Origin: Pseudomonadota bacterium | GTDB lineage: Bacteria; Pseudomonadota; Gammaproteobacteria; Halothiobacillales; Halothiobacillaceae | Length of the DNA: 30,053 nucleotides | Direction of reading: 5' to 3' | Assembly: GCA_021795795.1 (NCBI GenBank) | Contig: JAJYPA010000047.1 | Span: 1-30,053 of the forward strand | Shown here: positions 1-8,685 of the stretch, one piece after another | Position numbering within the stretch: the first letter of the stretch is position 1 | Layout of the letters: every line of letters starts with the position of its first letter | The notes under the pieces: generated by a model | Databases searched by the model: none | What the model was told of the DNA's origin: nothing | What the model saw: only the letters and a program-made list of their open reading frames with translations | Position numbers and translations under genes: made by a program

Positions 1-87
1 GTCAACGGCCATGGCCAAACCTTTGCCGACGCAGCCAAATAAATAAGCTAAAGACGATTTATCACAGGCAACTTGTTCAAGAAACAT
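1..87 (-). CDS. MBL-fold metallo-hydrolase, ETHE1/sulfur-dioxygenase-like (5' end only)
   Basis: Only the first 29 codons are inside the window; the gene runs off the left edge. The peptide begins MFLEQVACDKSSLAYLFGC and continues with GKGLAMAVD. This matches the usual start of metallo-beta-lactamase-fold proteins of the ETHE1 (persulfide dioxygenase) and glyoxalase II-like families, in which a phenylalanine-rich first strand is followed by a Y-L-[FI]-G turn and a VD(P) strand. A strong ribosome binding site, GGGGGAG, lies seven bases before the ATG, which supports the start. The metal-binding HxHxDH motif would lie outside the window, so the enzymatic assignment is tentative. The gene diverges from the MFS transporter at 216. 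Family members oxidise glutathione persulfide to sulfite, which would suit a sulfur-oxidising host. A short plus-strand open frame over the same bases has no support. Confidence 0.7.
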   Translation of the reverse strand, partial: MFLEQVACDKSSLAYLFGCVGKGLAMAVD

Positions 88-110
88 ATTGCGACTCCCC
101 CGATTAAGGA

Positions 111-131
111 TGTTTGTGTAATGACACAACA
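111..131. promoter_or_regulatory. Inverted repeat, possible operator (TGTTTGTGT-4-ACACAACA)
   Basis: The two arms are complementary except for one extra base, with a four-base centre. The repeat sits about 25 bases upstream of the start of the MBL-fold gene, inside the 128-base gap between two divergent genes. That position suits a transcription factor site, but no regulator gene lies beside it in the window. Confidence 0.35.
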
Positions 132-133
132 TA

Positions 134-155
134 CATTCAATCATTCTATTGAGTG
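134..155. promoter_or_regulatory. Inverted repeat overlapping a -35 box, possible operator
   Basis: CATTCAAT and ATTGAGTG are complementary at seven of eight positions and are six bases apart. The right arm contains the TTGAGT taken as the -35 box of the MFS promoter, so a bound protein would block that promoter. The size resembles sites of small dimeric repressors such as ArsR-type proteins, but the identity of any regulator is unknown. Confidence 0.35.
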
Positions 156-177
156 TTTGGTCAATATGTTTCATACT
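149..177 (+). promoter_or_regulatory. Sigma70-like promoter for the MFS gene
   Basis: TTGAGT (149-154) and CATACT (172-177) are separated by the optimal 17 bases. Transcription would start near 184, leaving a leader of about 30 bases that contains the AGGAAA ribosome binding site before the ATG at 216. Confidence 0.45.
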
Positions 178-215
178 GCAAGAAACTTCATCGTCGTTAA
201 TCAGGAAAACCACGT

Positions 216-1433
216 ATGACGCATGTCCACGGTATTCGCCCAAATGCCGCCCAGTTCGTTTTGCAATTGCTTCAGGTATTCCTGGTTGGCAGCCTGGTGG
301 GGATGACCCGAACCGTTCTCCCGGAACTGGCTGCGTCTGATTTTGGTCTGGCTGCCGGCTCATTCATGGCGCTGGCCACATTTGTCGTCGTTTTCGGTCT
401 GGTCAAAGCGCTTTTGAATCTGTTCGCAGGCAGCTTGTCGGATCGGTGGGGTCGTCGGCGCGTTCTTATCGCTGGTTGGGTCTGTGCCTTGCCCATTCCC
501 TTACTTATCCTGTTCGGCCCGAGTTGGGGCTGGATAATCTTAGCGACGGTGTTTTTGGGCATTAATCAGGGTCTGAGCTGGTCCATGGCCTTGAACAGCA
601 AGTTGGATCTCACTCATGCGCGTCAACGCGGGCTGGTCAATGGCTTCAATGAGTTTGCCGGGTACGGCGGTGTGGCGATTGCCGGGATGCTGTCGGCTCT
701 GGCCGTTCATGCCCTCGGCGCGCGCATGGGGCTGTTCATTTTTACACTGGCAATTATCGTGCTGGCTCTGTTGATTGCGCTGGTGGCGGTTCGGGAAACG
801 CGTCCCTGGGCCATATTGCATCAAGGCAACTCCATGATTGAGCCAATTGGAATGCGCACCTTGTTTGCTTATGCCAGTTGGCAAAATCGATCACTACTGG
901 CTCTGAATCAAGCCGGTCTGGTGGAAAAATTCACCGATGCCTTGGTCTGGTTGTTTTTCCCGGTATTTTTCATGGCCAAAGGACTGTCATTGGTCACATC
1001 CGGCTCATTGATCGCCGTCTATGGCGTGGTTTGGGGCGCAGGACAGTTGGTCACCGGCTCTTTGTCGGACCGGTTCGGCCGAAAGATCATGATCGTCGGC
1101 GGCATGTGGCTTTGCGGCTTGGGTGTGGTCGCCGTCAGTTTGAGCCAATCGATAGGGCTTTGGGGATTGGAGCTGGGATTGATCGGTATTGGCATGGCGA
1201 TGCTTTACCCCACTCTGGGCGCAGCGGTGGCCGATCAGGCCGAGCCGGCTCAACGGGCGGGCATTCTGGGTATTTATCGCTTCTGGCGCGATTTGGGCTA
1301 CGCCGTGGGCGGATTGCTCCTGGGGCTGACAGCGCAATGGAGTGGCGGGATTTTGCTGCCCTTTTGGCTGGTTGGATTTTCCATGACCGCATCAGGGTTA
1401 TGGGTGGCAGTGGTTGCGAACAAAAGCCAATAA
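216..1433 (+). CDS. MFS transporter, 12-TM type
   Basis: A 405-residue inner-membrane protein of the major facilitator superfamily. The signature loop between helices 2 and 3 is clear (SDRWGRRRVL, about residues 75-84) and is repeated in the second half (SDRFGRKIMI), as expected for two homologous six-helix bundles. The rest is almost all hydrophobic helices. The ATG is preceded by AGGAAAA at a suitable distance. The substrate cannot be read from the sequence. Its only clue is the divergent neighbour, an ETHE1-like protein, and the shared intergenic region with two inverted repeats. Joint control and a role in moving a sulfur compound or organic anion are possible but inferred. No convincing terminator follows it. 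Confidence 0.85.
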   Translation: MTHVHGIRPNAAQFVLQLLQVFLVGSLVGMTRTVLPELAASDFGLAAGSFMALATFVVVFGLVKALLNLFAGSLSDRWGRRRVLIAGWVCALPIPLLILFGPSWGWIILATVFLGINQGLSWSMALNSKLDLTHARQRGLVNGFNEFAGYGGVAIAGMLSALAVHALGARMGLFIFTLAIIVLALLIALVAVRETRPWAILHQGNSMIEPIGMRTLFAYASWQNRSLLALNQAGLVEKFTDALVWLFFPVFFMAKGLSLVTSGSLIAVYGVVWGAGQLVTGSLSDRFGRKIMIVGGMWLCGLGVVAVSLSQSIGLWGLELGLIGIGMAMLYPTLGAAVADQAEPAQRAGILGIYRFWRDLGYAVGGLLLGLTAQWSGGILLPFWLVGFSMTASGLWVAVVANKSQ

Positions 1434-1630
1434 AAATTACCCATTCAATAACAATAGGTTGCTTCATTGTCAAAAAGACAAAATGTGATCGATTTTGGCG
1501 ATTTCCCGTTCACTAGGGTGAATGCCACGGCTAGTTAACCCTGTTGAACACAGGCTGATTGCCCGATCAAGTTGAATACTGGCAAGTGATTAGGCAAACT
1601 GCCTCGATTGTTTGGCAAAGGAATGCGCTC

Positions 1631-2302
1631 ATGAGTTCTGTGAAAATCCGCACCGGTTTTTCTTCACCGTTGCCACTACACCAACACTTTCGAATTTCAT
1701 GCTTTTTACATGTCTTTGTGGTTTTGATCACGATAATGTGCACAGGTTTTGTGTCTGTCGCTTACGCAGATTTGTATCGCTGGACAACCAAGGACGGGAT
1801 GGTGCATTTAGGCGATAACATGCCGTCATCTCAAGCCATGGAAGGTTATGATCTGATCAACCCGTCTACCGGCGAGGTCATACGGCACATCGACCGGGCG
1901 AAGACACCACAGGAACTCGCCGTCGAAGCCGCCGCCAAAAAGGCGGAAGAGCAAGCGGCAGAAAAAAAGCGCACAGAAGAAGAAGCACAAGCCCGACATG
2001 ATCATATGCTGCTCGATCTTTACAGCAACACGTCCGATCTGGAACGGGCAAAATCGCAACGGCTGAGCGAAATTGATGGCCTGATCAAACAAACCCAGAA
2101 CGCTCTGGATCGCGCCCATGAGCGATCAAAACACGCTCAGACCTCATCAGAGCAGCAAGCAGCATTCCAAGATATGCTGCAATTGAGCAAAGAGCTATTC
2201 GATCTACAGGCACGTCGTAACGATACTGTGAAACGTTTTGATACTGACCTTCGCCGCTTTGAACAGCTTAAAACCAAGCCATCCAATCAAGCTGGCAAGT
2301 AG
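1631..2302 (+). CDS. Secreted DUF4124-domain protein
   Basis: A protein of about 223 residues. After a positively charged start comes a hydrophobic segment ending in SVAYA, a likely signal peptidase I site. The mature chain opens with DLYRWTTKDGMVHLGDNMP, which fits the DUF4124 pattern of Y-x-W-x-D-x-x-G and a downstream D-x-P. The remainder is rich in Ala, Lys, Glu and Gln and should form a long helix or coiled coil (roughly mature residues 60-180). An upstream in-frame TTG at 1559 would add 24 residues, but the ATG at 1631 has AAAGGA nearby and leaves a normal signal peptide, so it is preferred. Function is unknown; family members are envelope proteins. It converges on the DsrE-like gene with only ten bases between the stops and no visible terminator. 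Confidence 0.75.
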   Translation: MSSVKIRTGFSSPLPLHQHFRISCFLHVFVVLITIMCTGFVSVAYADLYRWTTKDGMVHLGDNMPSSQAMEGYDLINPSTGEVIRHIDRAKTPQELAVEAAAKKAEEQAAEKKRTEEEAQARHDHMLLDLYSNTSDLERAKSQRLSEIDGLIKQTQNALDRAHERSKHAQTSSEQQAAFQDMLQLSKELFDLQARRNDTVKRFDTDLRRFEQLKTKPSNQAGK

Positions 2303-2312
2303 CCAATTTGCA

Positions 2313-2858
2313 TCAAGGCTTGTCGGCGAAATACCCGGAAACAGCCAAGTCATGCACGCGAACAATACCGGCCGGAACAACCCGTGCCGCTGGCACAAGC
2401 TTGGGCGTGTAGCCCAAGATCTGAGTTTCATGGTGAATGGCGTTGCCACAAGCTGAAAAACGCACGCCTTGCGCACTGAGCTTGCTAATAAATGGATCTA
2501 GCGGGTTGTCATTCGCAAAAAGCAGCTTTATTCCGGGGCCAAAGGCGACCACTTCGACATCGACCTTACCTTTGCCATAGTGCTCGAGTAAATGTTCAGC
2601 AACCGCCAACACCTCGTGTCGTCTGCTGGCATCGGCATCGCTGATCTGCAACACATACCGCGCGGTGACATCCGGTGTTTCCGCCTTGATGGCTTCGACA
2701 CTTTTAGCCTGAGGGTAATGCGCGGCCTTGATGAGTGCGGTGACATCCACATGCGGTGTTTGGGCGGGCGGCGCAGCCAGACTGGCCACGGGGAGCAGAA
2801 CAGACAGACTGAGCACGCCTGCCAGACTGAGCGGCTTGATGTGAACGGTTTTGAGCAT
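2313..2858 (-). CDS. Periplasmic DsrE-like protein (paralogue 1)
   Basis: A 181-residue protein with a signal peptide (hydrophobic stretch ending ASLA, cleavage near 29). The mature domain has the DsrE/DsrF-like Rossmann-type layout: strand LQISDAD (70-76), helix, strand VDVEVVAFGPG (99-109), helix, GVRFSAC with Cys137, and a final strand with VVPAGIVR. It is closely related to the gene at 8686-9165, sharing identical runs such as KVDVEVVAFGPG and GVRFSAC. Cytoplasmic DsrE proteins carry sulfur on a cysteine; whether Cys137 does so in the periplasm is not known. The gene lies downstream of argB on the same strand, but a 114-base gap with a hairpin separates them. Unlike paralogue 2, no GGAAT-N17-CGTC promoter was found before it. 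Confidence 0.8.
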   Translation of the reverse strand: MLKTVHIKPLSLAGVLSLSVLLPVASLAAPPAQTPHVDVTALIKAAHYPQAKSVEAIKAETPDVTARYVLQISDADASRRHEVLAVAEHLLEHYGKGKVDVEVVAFGPGIKLLFANDNPLDPFISKLSAQGVRFSACGNAIHHETQILGYTPKLVPAARVVPAGIVRVHDLAVSGYFADKP

Positions 2859-2914
2859 CGCGATTTTCCTTTAGGTGCTTATAGGAACGTCGAGATTAGC
2901 TCAAAACAAATTGC

Positions 2915-2934
2915 CTTGCTATCTATTTAGCAAG
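2915..2934 (-). terminator. Weak hairpin after argB
   Basis: A seven-base stem (CTTGCTA/TAGCAAG) with a six-base loop is followed on the minus strand by a T-rich but interrupted run. It could end the coaBC-dut-argB transcript before the DsrE-like gene. The stem is short and AT-rich, so support is modest. Confidence 0.3.
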
Positions 2935-2972
2935 CTCACATAAATACCCGCTCGCAGCTGTGCCGCGCCCAA

Positions 2973-3896
<924 letters not shown>

Positions 3897-4367
3897 TCAG
3901 GCGCGACCGGTATGACCGAAGCCGCCGCTGCCCCGGTGGCTGGGCGTGAATTCTTCGACCGTCTCGAAGGCAACCTGCACCACCGGCACCACGACGAGTT
4001 GCGCGATGCGTTCACCGATATTGATGGTGAACGGCTGGCTGCCTCGATTCCAAACCGATACGAACAACTGCCCCTGATAATCGGAATCGATCAAACCGAC
4101 GAGGTTGCCGAGCACGATACCGTGTTTATGCCCAAGCCCCGAGCGCGGCAGGATGACGGCCGCCAAGCCCGGATCTTCAATATGAATAGCCATGCCGGTG
4201 GGAATGAGTTCGGTTTGCCCGGGATCGAGCACCAATGGTTCGGACAAACAGGCGCGCAGATCGAGCCCGGCTGAACCACTCGTGGCGTAATCCGGGCGCG
4301 GGATGGTATCGCCAAGACGAACGTCCAGCCACTTGACTTCAACCTTGTTTTTCTTGCTATCAGGCAT
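3897..4367 (-). CDS. dut: dUTP diphosphatase (dUTPase)
   Basis: Hydrolyses dUTP to dUMP and pyrophosphate, keeping uracil out of DNA and feeding thymidylate synthesis. The 156-residue chain has all five motifs of the trimeric dUTPase family in order: GSAGLDLRA (31-39), LPRSGLG (73-79), [15 protein letters not shown] (87-101) with the catalytic aspartate, GERIAQLV (118-125), and the glycine-rich C-terminal arm [10 protein letters not shown] (145-154). The start ATG lies inside the end of coaBC (eight bases shared), so the two are translationally coupled. Grouping with coaBC is the normal gammaproteobacterial arrangement. Confidence 0.97.
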   Translation of the reverse strand: MPDSKKNKVEVKWLDVRLGDTIPRPDYATSGSAGLDLRACLSEPLVLDPGQTELIPTGMAIHIEDPGLAAVILPRSGLGHKHGIVLGNLVGLIDSDYQGQLFVSVWNRGSQPFTINIGERIAQLVVVPVVQVAFETVEEFTPSHRGSGGFGHTGRA

Positions 4368-5553
4368 CTGTTTTTTCTCTGTTCATGATCTTGTCCAGCA
4401 AGGCAATCAACTGTGTTGCCAGCAGTGTTTTATCGGCGCGCTCAAACTGTTGCGTGCCATCGGCCCAGATGACACTCAAGGCGTTATCCGGCTGATCGAA
4501 GGCCAGTCCTGCGCCCACGAGGTTGGCGCAAATCACATCCATGCCTTTGGCGCGGCGCTTTTGTTCGGCATAGGCCTGAAGGTTTTCCGTTTCCGCCGCA
4601 AAACCGACCACGAAGGGTTTCGCTTTACGTTGTGCAACTTCGCTGATGATATCCGGATTTTTCACCAGCGTGAGCGTCAGCGAATCGACATCGGGCGATT
4701 TCTTGAGCTTGTGTTCGGCGGGTGCACTCACACGGTAATCGGCTACGGCGGCCGCGCCGATAAACACATCAATCTGCTCCACCGCCGCCACGGCCGATTG
4801 CATCTCCTGCGCGGTTTCGAGATCAAGCCGATGAACTCCAGCGGGCGTGGGCAGACTATTTGGACCGCAGATCAAGATCACGTCTGCACCAGTCTCACGC
4901 GCCGCTGCCGCCAGCGCAAATCCCATTTTCCCGGAGGAGCGATTGGCAATAAAGCGCACCGGATCGATCGGCTCGCGCGTTCCGCCTGCCGTAATCACAA
5001 CCCGTTTGCCCCGCCAGTCGACGGTAGTGCGGGAAGTAAGAATCCGGGCTGCGATGTCTTCCGGCTCGACCATCCGCCCGGCACCCACTTCGCCACAGGC
5101 CTGCACGCCGGATGCCGGGCCGATCACGCGCACCCCGCGTTTTTTCAGCACATCCAGATTGGCCTGCACCGCCGGATGCGCCCACATCTGCTGATTCATG
5201 GCGGGTGCGACCGTCACCGGCGCGGTCGTCGCCAGCACGAGCGTGGTAAGAAGATCGTTCGCCATGCCAGATGCCATCCGCGCCAAAATATCGGCCGATG
5301 CGGGCGCAATCACGATCACATCCGCCCAGCGCGCCAGCGCGATGTGATCCATGCCCGCTTCCGCTTCGGGATCGAACAAATGCGTGCGCACCGGCTGGCC
5401 GGATACGGCCTGCAAGCTCAACGGCGTCACAAATTGTGTGGCACTCTCGGTTAACACCACGCGCACTTCGGCACCCGCGTCGCGCAGCCTCCTGACCAGC
5501 GTAATGGATTTATAGGCCGCAATGCCGCCACTAATCCCGACTAAAATCCTCAT
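4360..5553 (-). CDS. coaBC: Bifunctional phosphopantothenoylcysteine decarboxylase / phosphopantothenate-cysteine ligase
   Basis: Carries out two consecutive steps of coenzyme A synthesis: joining 4'-phosphopantothenate to cysteine using CTP, then FMN-dependent decarboxylation to phosphopantetheine. The N-terminal CoaC flavoprotein domain shows [10 protein letters not shown], the HFCD-family PAMNQQMW segment and [11 protein letters not shown]. The C-terminal CoaB domain shows [30 protein letters not shown] and VGFAAET. The length of about 397 residues is close to the E. coli enzyme (406). The start is uncertain: the ATG at 5553 gives the family's usual beginning ([10 protein letters not shown]) but has a poor ribosome site. 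In-frame ATGs at 5580 and 5586 would add 9 or 11 residues; the long upstream extension of the open frame is not expected to be translated. First gene of the coaBC-dut-argB unit. Confidence 0.95.
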   Translation of the reverse strand: MRILVGISGGIAAYKSITLVRRLRDAGAEVRVVLTESATQFVTPLSLQAVSGQPVRTHLFDPEAEAGMDHIALARWADVIVIAPASADILARMASGMANDLLTTLVLATTAPVTVAPAMNQQMWAHPAVQANLDVLKKRGVRVIGPASGVQACGEVGAGRMVEPEDIAARILTSRTTVDWRGKRVVITAGGTREPIDPVRFIANRSSGKMGFALAAAARETGADVILICGPNSLPTPAGVHRLDLETAQEMQSAVAAVEQIDVFIGAAAVADYRVSAPAEHKLKKSPDVDSLTLTLVKNPDIISEVAQRKAKPFVVGFAAETENLQAYAEQKRRAKGMDVICANLVGAGLAFDQPDNALSVIWADGTQQFERADKTLLATQLIALLDKIMNREKTDA

Positions 5554-5636
5554 TATGTGTGTGCTCGTCTTTGTTGCCATGGGCATGTCTTTCAGGCCAT
5601 AGTGTACCAGCACCACCGGAGAACCCAGCGCCAGCC

Positions 5637-6215
5637 ATGACCCGATCCACGTCCCCTGACGACAAACCCGATAAAACCCCACATACGGCCCCTGATTCGC
5701 CAATAAAACGGCGGTACAAATGGCGCAGGTGGTTGATTGAGATCGCAGTGTTTGTCGGCGTATTGCTGGCGGTGCGCGCCTATATGGCGCCAGCGATTCC
5801 CGATGCTTATGAACGCACACCCATACCGGCAATCACCCTGCCGACAGTCACGGGCGGCACGGTGACGCTGGGCGGTGCAAACCCACGCCCCACAGCAGTA
5901 GTTTTCTGGGCAACCTGGTGCGGTGTTTGTCATGTCGAACTGCCCTGGATCAATGACCTGGCCAAAAGCCACCGCATCATTACCGTCGCGATGCAATCAG
6001 GCAGCGCCGATGACGTGCGCCAATACCTGAACAAAAATCAGCTCGATCACCTGCCCGTGGTCAATGATCCCGATGGGCAAATCGCCAAACAATTCGGTGT
6101 CTCGGTGACGCCTACCCTGTTTTTCATCGCGCCCGACGGCCGCATCACGATGGCTGAAACCGGCATCACCAGCCCCTGGGGAATCCGTTTGCGCCTATGG
6201 TGGCTCAGCTTATGA
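5637..6215 (+). CDS. Membrane-anchored thioredoxin-like protein, ScsD/TlpA type
   Basis: A 192-residue protein with a basic, proline-rich N-terminal tail, one transmembrane segment (about 32-50) and a periplasmic thioredoxin fold. The redox motif is WCGVC (C95, C98) in WATWCGVCHVELPW, and the cis-proline loop is VTPT (157-160). The C-terminal ETGITSPWGIRLRLWW resembles protein disulfide oxidoreductases of the ScsD family, which act in envelope thiol balance, for example under copper stress. No other scs genes are nearby. The gene diverges from coaBC. Its TGA overlaps the ATG of the following diguanylate cyclase, so the two are very likely co-translated. The ribosome site before 5637 is poor, so the exact start is less certain than the fold. 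Confidence 0.85.
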   Translation: MTRSTSPDDKPDKTPHTAPDSPIKRRYKWRRWLIEIAVFVGVLLAVRAYMAPAIPDAYERTPIPAITLPTVTGGTVTLGGANPRPTAVVFWATWCGVCHVELPWINDLAKSHRIITVAMQSGSADDVRQYLNKNQLDHLPVVNDPDGQIAKQFGVSVTPTLFFIAPDGRITMAETGITSPWGIRLRLWWLSL

Positions 6216-7270
6216 TTCAACAAACTCAGAACACGATCGACCCGATCCTTGATCGCCTTGCTTCGGTACTCGCCAAAAGCACGGACACAGCGACGCTGGT
6301 GAGACCACTTCTGGAGTTGATGGAACATTTGACCGGACTCGATTCGGTGTACCTGACCCGCATCGACTGGTCCAAACAGGTTCAAACCATCGTGTTCACC
6401 CGCAACTGCCACGAGTTGGTGATTCCAGAAGGACTGGAAGTGCCGCTGGAACACACGCTGTGCCGCCGGGCGATTGAGGAGCAGCACTTTTTCGAGCCGG
6501 ACGTACCCACGCACTGGGCCGATGCGCATCTGGCGATTGATATGGGTATTCAGACTTATCTCTCGGCCCCCGTGCGTCTGGCGGATGAGGAAATCTACGG
6601 CACGCTGTGCGCGCTCGGCGCAGATTCCACCGAAATCAGTCCATCCACCCAGCGGGTCGTCCAGTTGTTTGCCGACTTGATTGCGCATCAAATCGACCGC
6701 GAACGCTTAATCATGCACTTGCAGTCCGACAATCGGGCCATTGGTGAACTGGCGATGACCGACGCCCTCACGGGCCTGCCGAATCGGTTTTCGCTGCGAC
6801 GCGCGCTCAAGCGCGAGCTGGCCAATGTGCGGCGGATGGACCAGGTGCTGCACCTGGCTTTTATCGATCTTGACCAGTTCAAGGAGATTAATGACCGTCA
6901 CGGCCACGATGTCGGTGATCAGTTTCTCAAGGCCATCGCTGACTCCCTGCGTAACGGTTTGAGGGAGGGGGATTTCGTGGCCCGTTACGGCGGGGATGAG
7001 TTTGTCGCTTTCGGTATTTCAAAAAACACGGCAATCGCTGCAGATGAAGCGGCGTTCACCACGCATCTGTGTGACTTGACCTCCGGTCGATTTACGCTTG
7101 AGGCGACAGTCATAGATTACCCCGGCGCCAGTATCGGTGTCGTTACCTCGACCCCTGAAGATCACGATATCGATGAACTGATCGAGCGTGCCGATCAGGC
7201 AATGTACCGATTCAAAAAAAACCGCCGCGCAACGGAAAGATTTGGCGGCGGTGGCGAAAAAAACGCCTAA
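6212..7270 (+). CDS. GAF-GGDEF diguanylate cyclase
   Basis: A cytoplasmic protein of 352 residues, predicted to make the second messenger c-di-GMP from two GTP. Residues about 20-165 form a GAF sensor domain (TLCRRAIEE, THWADAHLAIDMGIQTY and YGTLCALG are typical). A short helix follows, then the GGDEF domain from about 180 with MTDALTGLPNR, FIDLDQFKEIND and the intact active site GGDEF (260-264). The inhibitory I-site RxxD (REGD, 251-254) lies five residues upstream, so product inhibition is expected. There is no EAL domain. The ATG at 6212 overlaps the upstream TGA; an ATG at 6197 is possible. Coupling to a periplasmic thiol-redox protein is the notable context. It converges on the porin gene without an evident terminator. 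Confidence 0.93.
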   Translation: MIQQTQNTIDPILDRLASVLAKSTDTATLVRPLLELMEHLTGLDSVYLTRIDWSKQVQTIVFTRNCHELVIPEGLEVPLEHTLCRRAIEEQHFFEPDVPTHWADAHLAIDMGIQTYLSAPVRLADEEIYGTLCALGADSTEISPSTQRVVQLFADLIAHQIDRERLIMHLQSDNRAIGELAMTDALTGLPNRFSLRRALKRELANVRRMDQVLHLAFIDLDQFKEINDRHGHDVGDQFLKAIADSLRNGLREGDFVARYGGDEFVAFGISKNTAIAADEAAFTTHLCDLTSGRFTLEATVIDYPGASIGVVTSTPEDHDIDELIERADQAMYRFKKNRRATERFGGGGEKNA

Positions 7271-7315
7271 AGGGTGGGACTGGATATCCTAAAGTTCTAC
7301 ACGGATCGATAGCGC

Positions 7316-8620
7316 TTAGAACACGGCCGTCACCTGGAGCGCCAAACGGCCGCCCACGTCCAGCAGTTGATTGTTTTGAGCCACTGCATCCGCGCTGTAA
7401 TGCCGCATTGCGTAATCGAGTGTGACGCGGGTTTTCGGCGTGAAATGGTATTGCACGCCCGCCGTCCAGGTGCTGAACCGGGTCTGGGTGGGTAAATCGA
7501 CATTGCGCTGATAGCGGTCGTAGCGCAGATCCAGCTCCCACTTCGTATTGGGAATGAACCAGCCAGCCTCAACATATCCCCCGTTGGCCTTGAAGTCGTT
7601 AAACAGGGTTTGCGGGTTGTTTGAGCCTTGGTAGATCATCCCTTTGCCCCACATGTACTCGGCCGTCACGCGATACGGTTTCTTGAGATAGGTCACACCC
7701 GCGCCATATCGTTTGCGATCCTGCTCCTGTGCTGTGTTGTAGGCATTGGTTCGCTTGCCGCTCTGATACCAGGAAAACATCTTGACACTCGGGCTCATCG
7801 GCCCCTTGTTTTTCTTGTCGAACAGATACGCCGACGACCAGTAGAGGTACACATCCTTGCTGGCATTGCCGTCGGTCATCCGCACGCCGCTACCATTGCC
7901 CAGCATCGCCGCGTAGGTGTGTTCCCACTTGCCCACGTCGAACGCATCGAAGACTTGCACACCGACATCGCGAAAACCCGTCGCCGGATTGGAAAAGGCG
8001 TTCATATCCGCATCCGGAATGGTCTGTGGCGGAATATTCTTGTCGCCGGCATCCGGGAATCGCTCCAGTAGCAACTGATTGGTGACGTCGGTGTAATTGA
8101 TGTAATTTAGGCTTCCGATGCCCTGTAGTCCTTCTTCGGCGCCGGGGTACTTGAACAGACCCAGCCGGACGCGGGCGCCCTTGATGTAATTGAGCGTCAC
8201 GCTGGCATCCGTTACGACGGGCCGATAACTGCCATAGCGACCGCCATCGGTAAGAGAATTGTCGCCAAAATCGGTCATGATGAAGTAGTTGACCTTATCG
8301 TCCAGAAAAAAAGGCGCGCCACGTACCCCGATGCGCGCACGCATGATGTTGAATGACGATTGGGTATCCAGATTGGGGCCGATCAATTTGGGTGGCACAT
8401 ATTTCCCGTTGTATGAACTGCTGAAATCCTTCTGATAGGTTGGCTGGATGAACCCCCACAATTTGACCGGTGGTGCAATGCCAGGTTTTTCCGTGCCCTG
8501 CAACATAATCCAGTTGGCGGAAAAGGCATTGGGCGCGGCAATAAGCAGGCCGCCGCATACTCCGGCGAGCAGGATTTTCTTCGAAACAGCGAAGGGCAAT
8601 ATTCTTATATTATTATTCAT
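7316..8620 (-). CDS. Outer-membrane porin, OprP/OprO (phosphate-selective porin) type
   Basis: A 434-residue protein with a signal peptide (hydrophobic core about 15-30, cleavage near NAFSA) and many alternating beta strands rich in aromatic residues, ending in the terminal phenylalanine (VTAVF) needed for outer-membrane assembly. Features such as KLWGFIQPTYQKDF near the start, RARIGVRGAPF, ARVRLGLFKYPGAEE, and the closing VGVQYHF-like strand (TAGVQYHFTPKTRVTLDYAM) match the anion-selective OprP/OprO family. Real selectivity cannot be deduced. AAAGGA lies eight bases before the ATG. It follows the secreted DsrE-like gene after 65 AT-rich bases on the same strand, so the two probably form one transcript under the ECF-type promoter at 9229-9254. 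Confidence 0.85.
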   Translation of the reverse strand: MNNNIRILPFAVSKKILLAGVCGGLLIAAPNAFSANWIMLQGTEKPGIAPPVKLWGFIQPTYQKDFSSSYNGKYVPPKLIGPNLDTQSSFNIMRARIGVRGAPFFLDDKVNYFIMTDFGDNSLTDGGRYGSYRPVVTDASVTLNYIKGARVRLGLFKYPGAEEGLQGIGSLNYINYTDVTNQLLLERFPDAGDKNIPPQTIPDADMNAFSNPATGFRDVGVQVFDAFDVGKWEHTYAAMLGNGSGVRMTDGNASKDVYLYWSSAYLFDKKNKGPMSPSVKMFSWYQSGKRTNAYNTAQEQDRKRYGAGVTYLKKPYRVTAEYMWGKGMIYQGSNNPQTLFNDFKANGGYVEAGWFIPNTKWELDLRYDRYQRNVDLPTQTRFSTWTAGVQYHFTPKTRVTLDYAMRHYSADAVAQNNQLLDVGGRLALQVTAVF

Positions 8621-8685
8621 TAATGGATTCCTTTTATTAATTGTATTGGATTAATTATCTTGGTTTTATTTTCTTGGATTAAGGC

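Noticed and set aside
1..42. Plus-strand open codons ending in TAA at the left edge, as if a gene ended there
   Set aside because: The minus strand encodes a recognisable MBL-fold start with a strong ribosome site over the same bases.
4303..5454. Long plus-strand open frame of 383 codons
   Set aside because: It is the reverse-strand shadow of coaBC and dut, is rich in His/Arg/Cys and has no family features.
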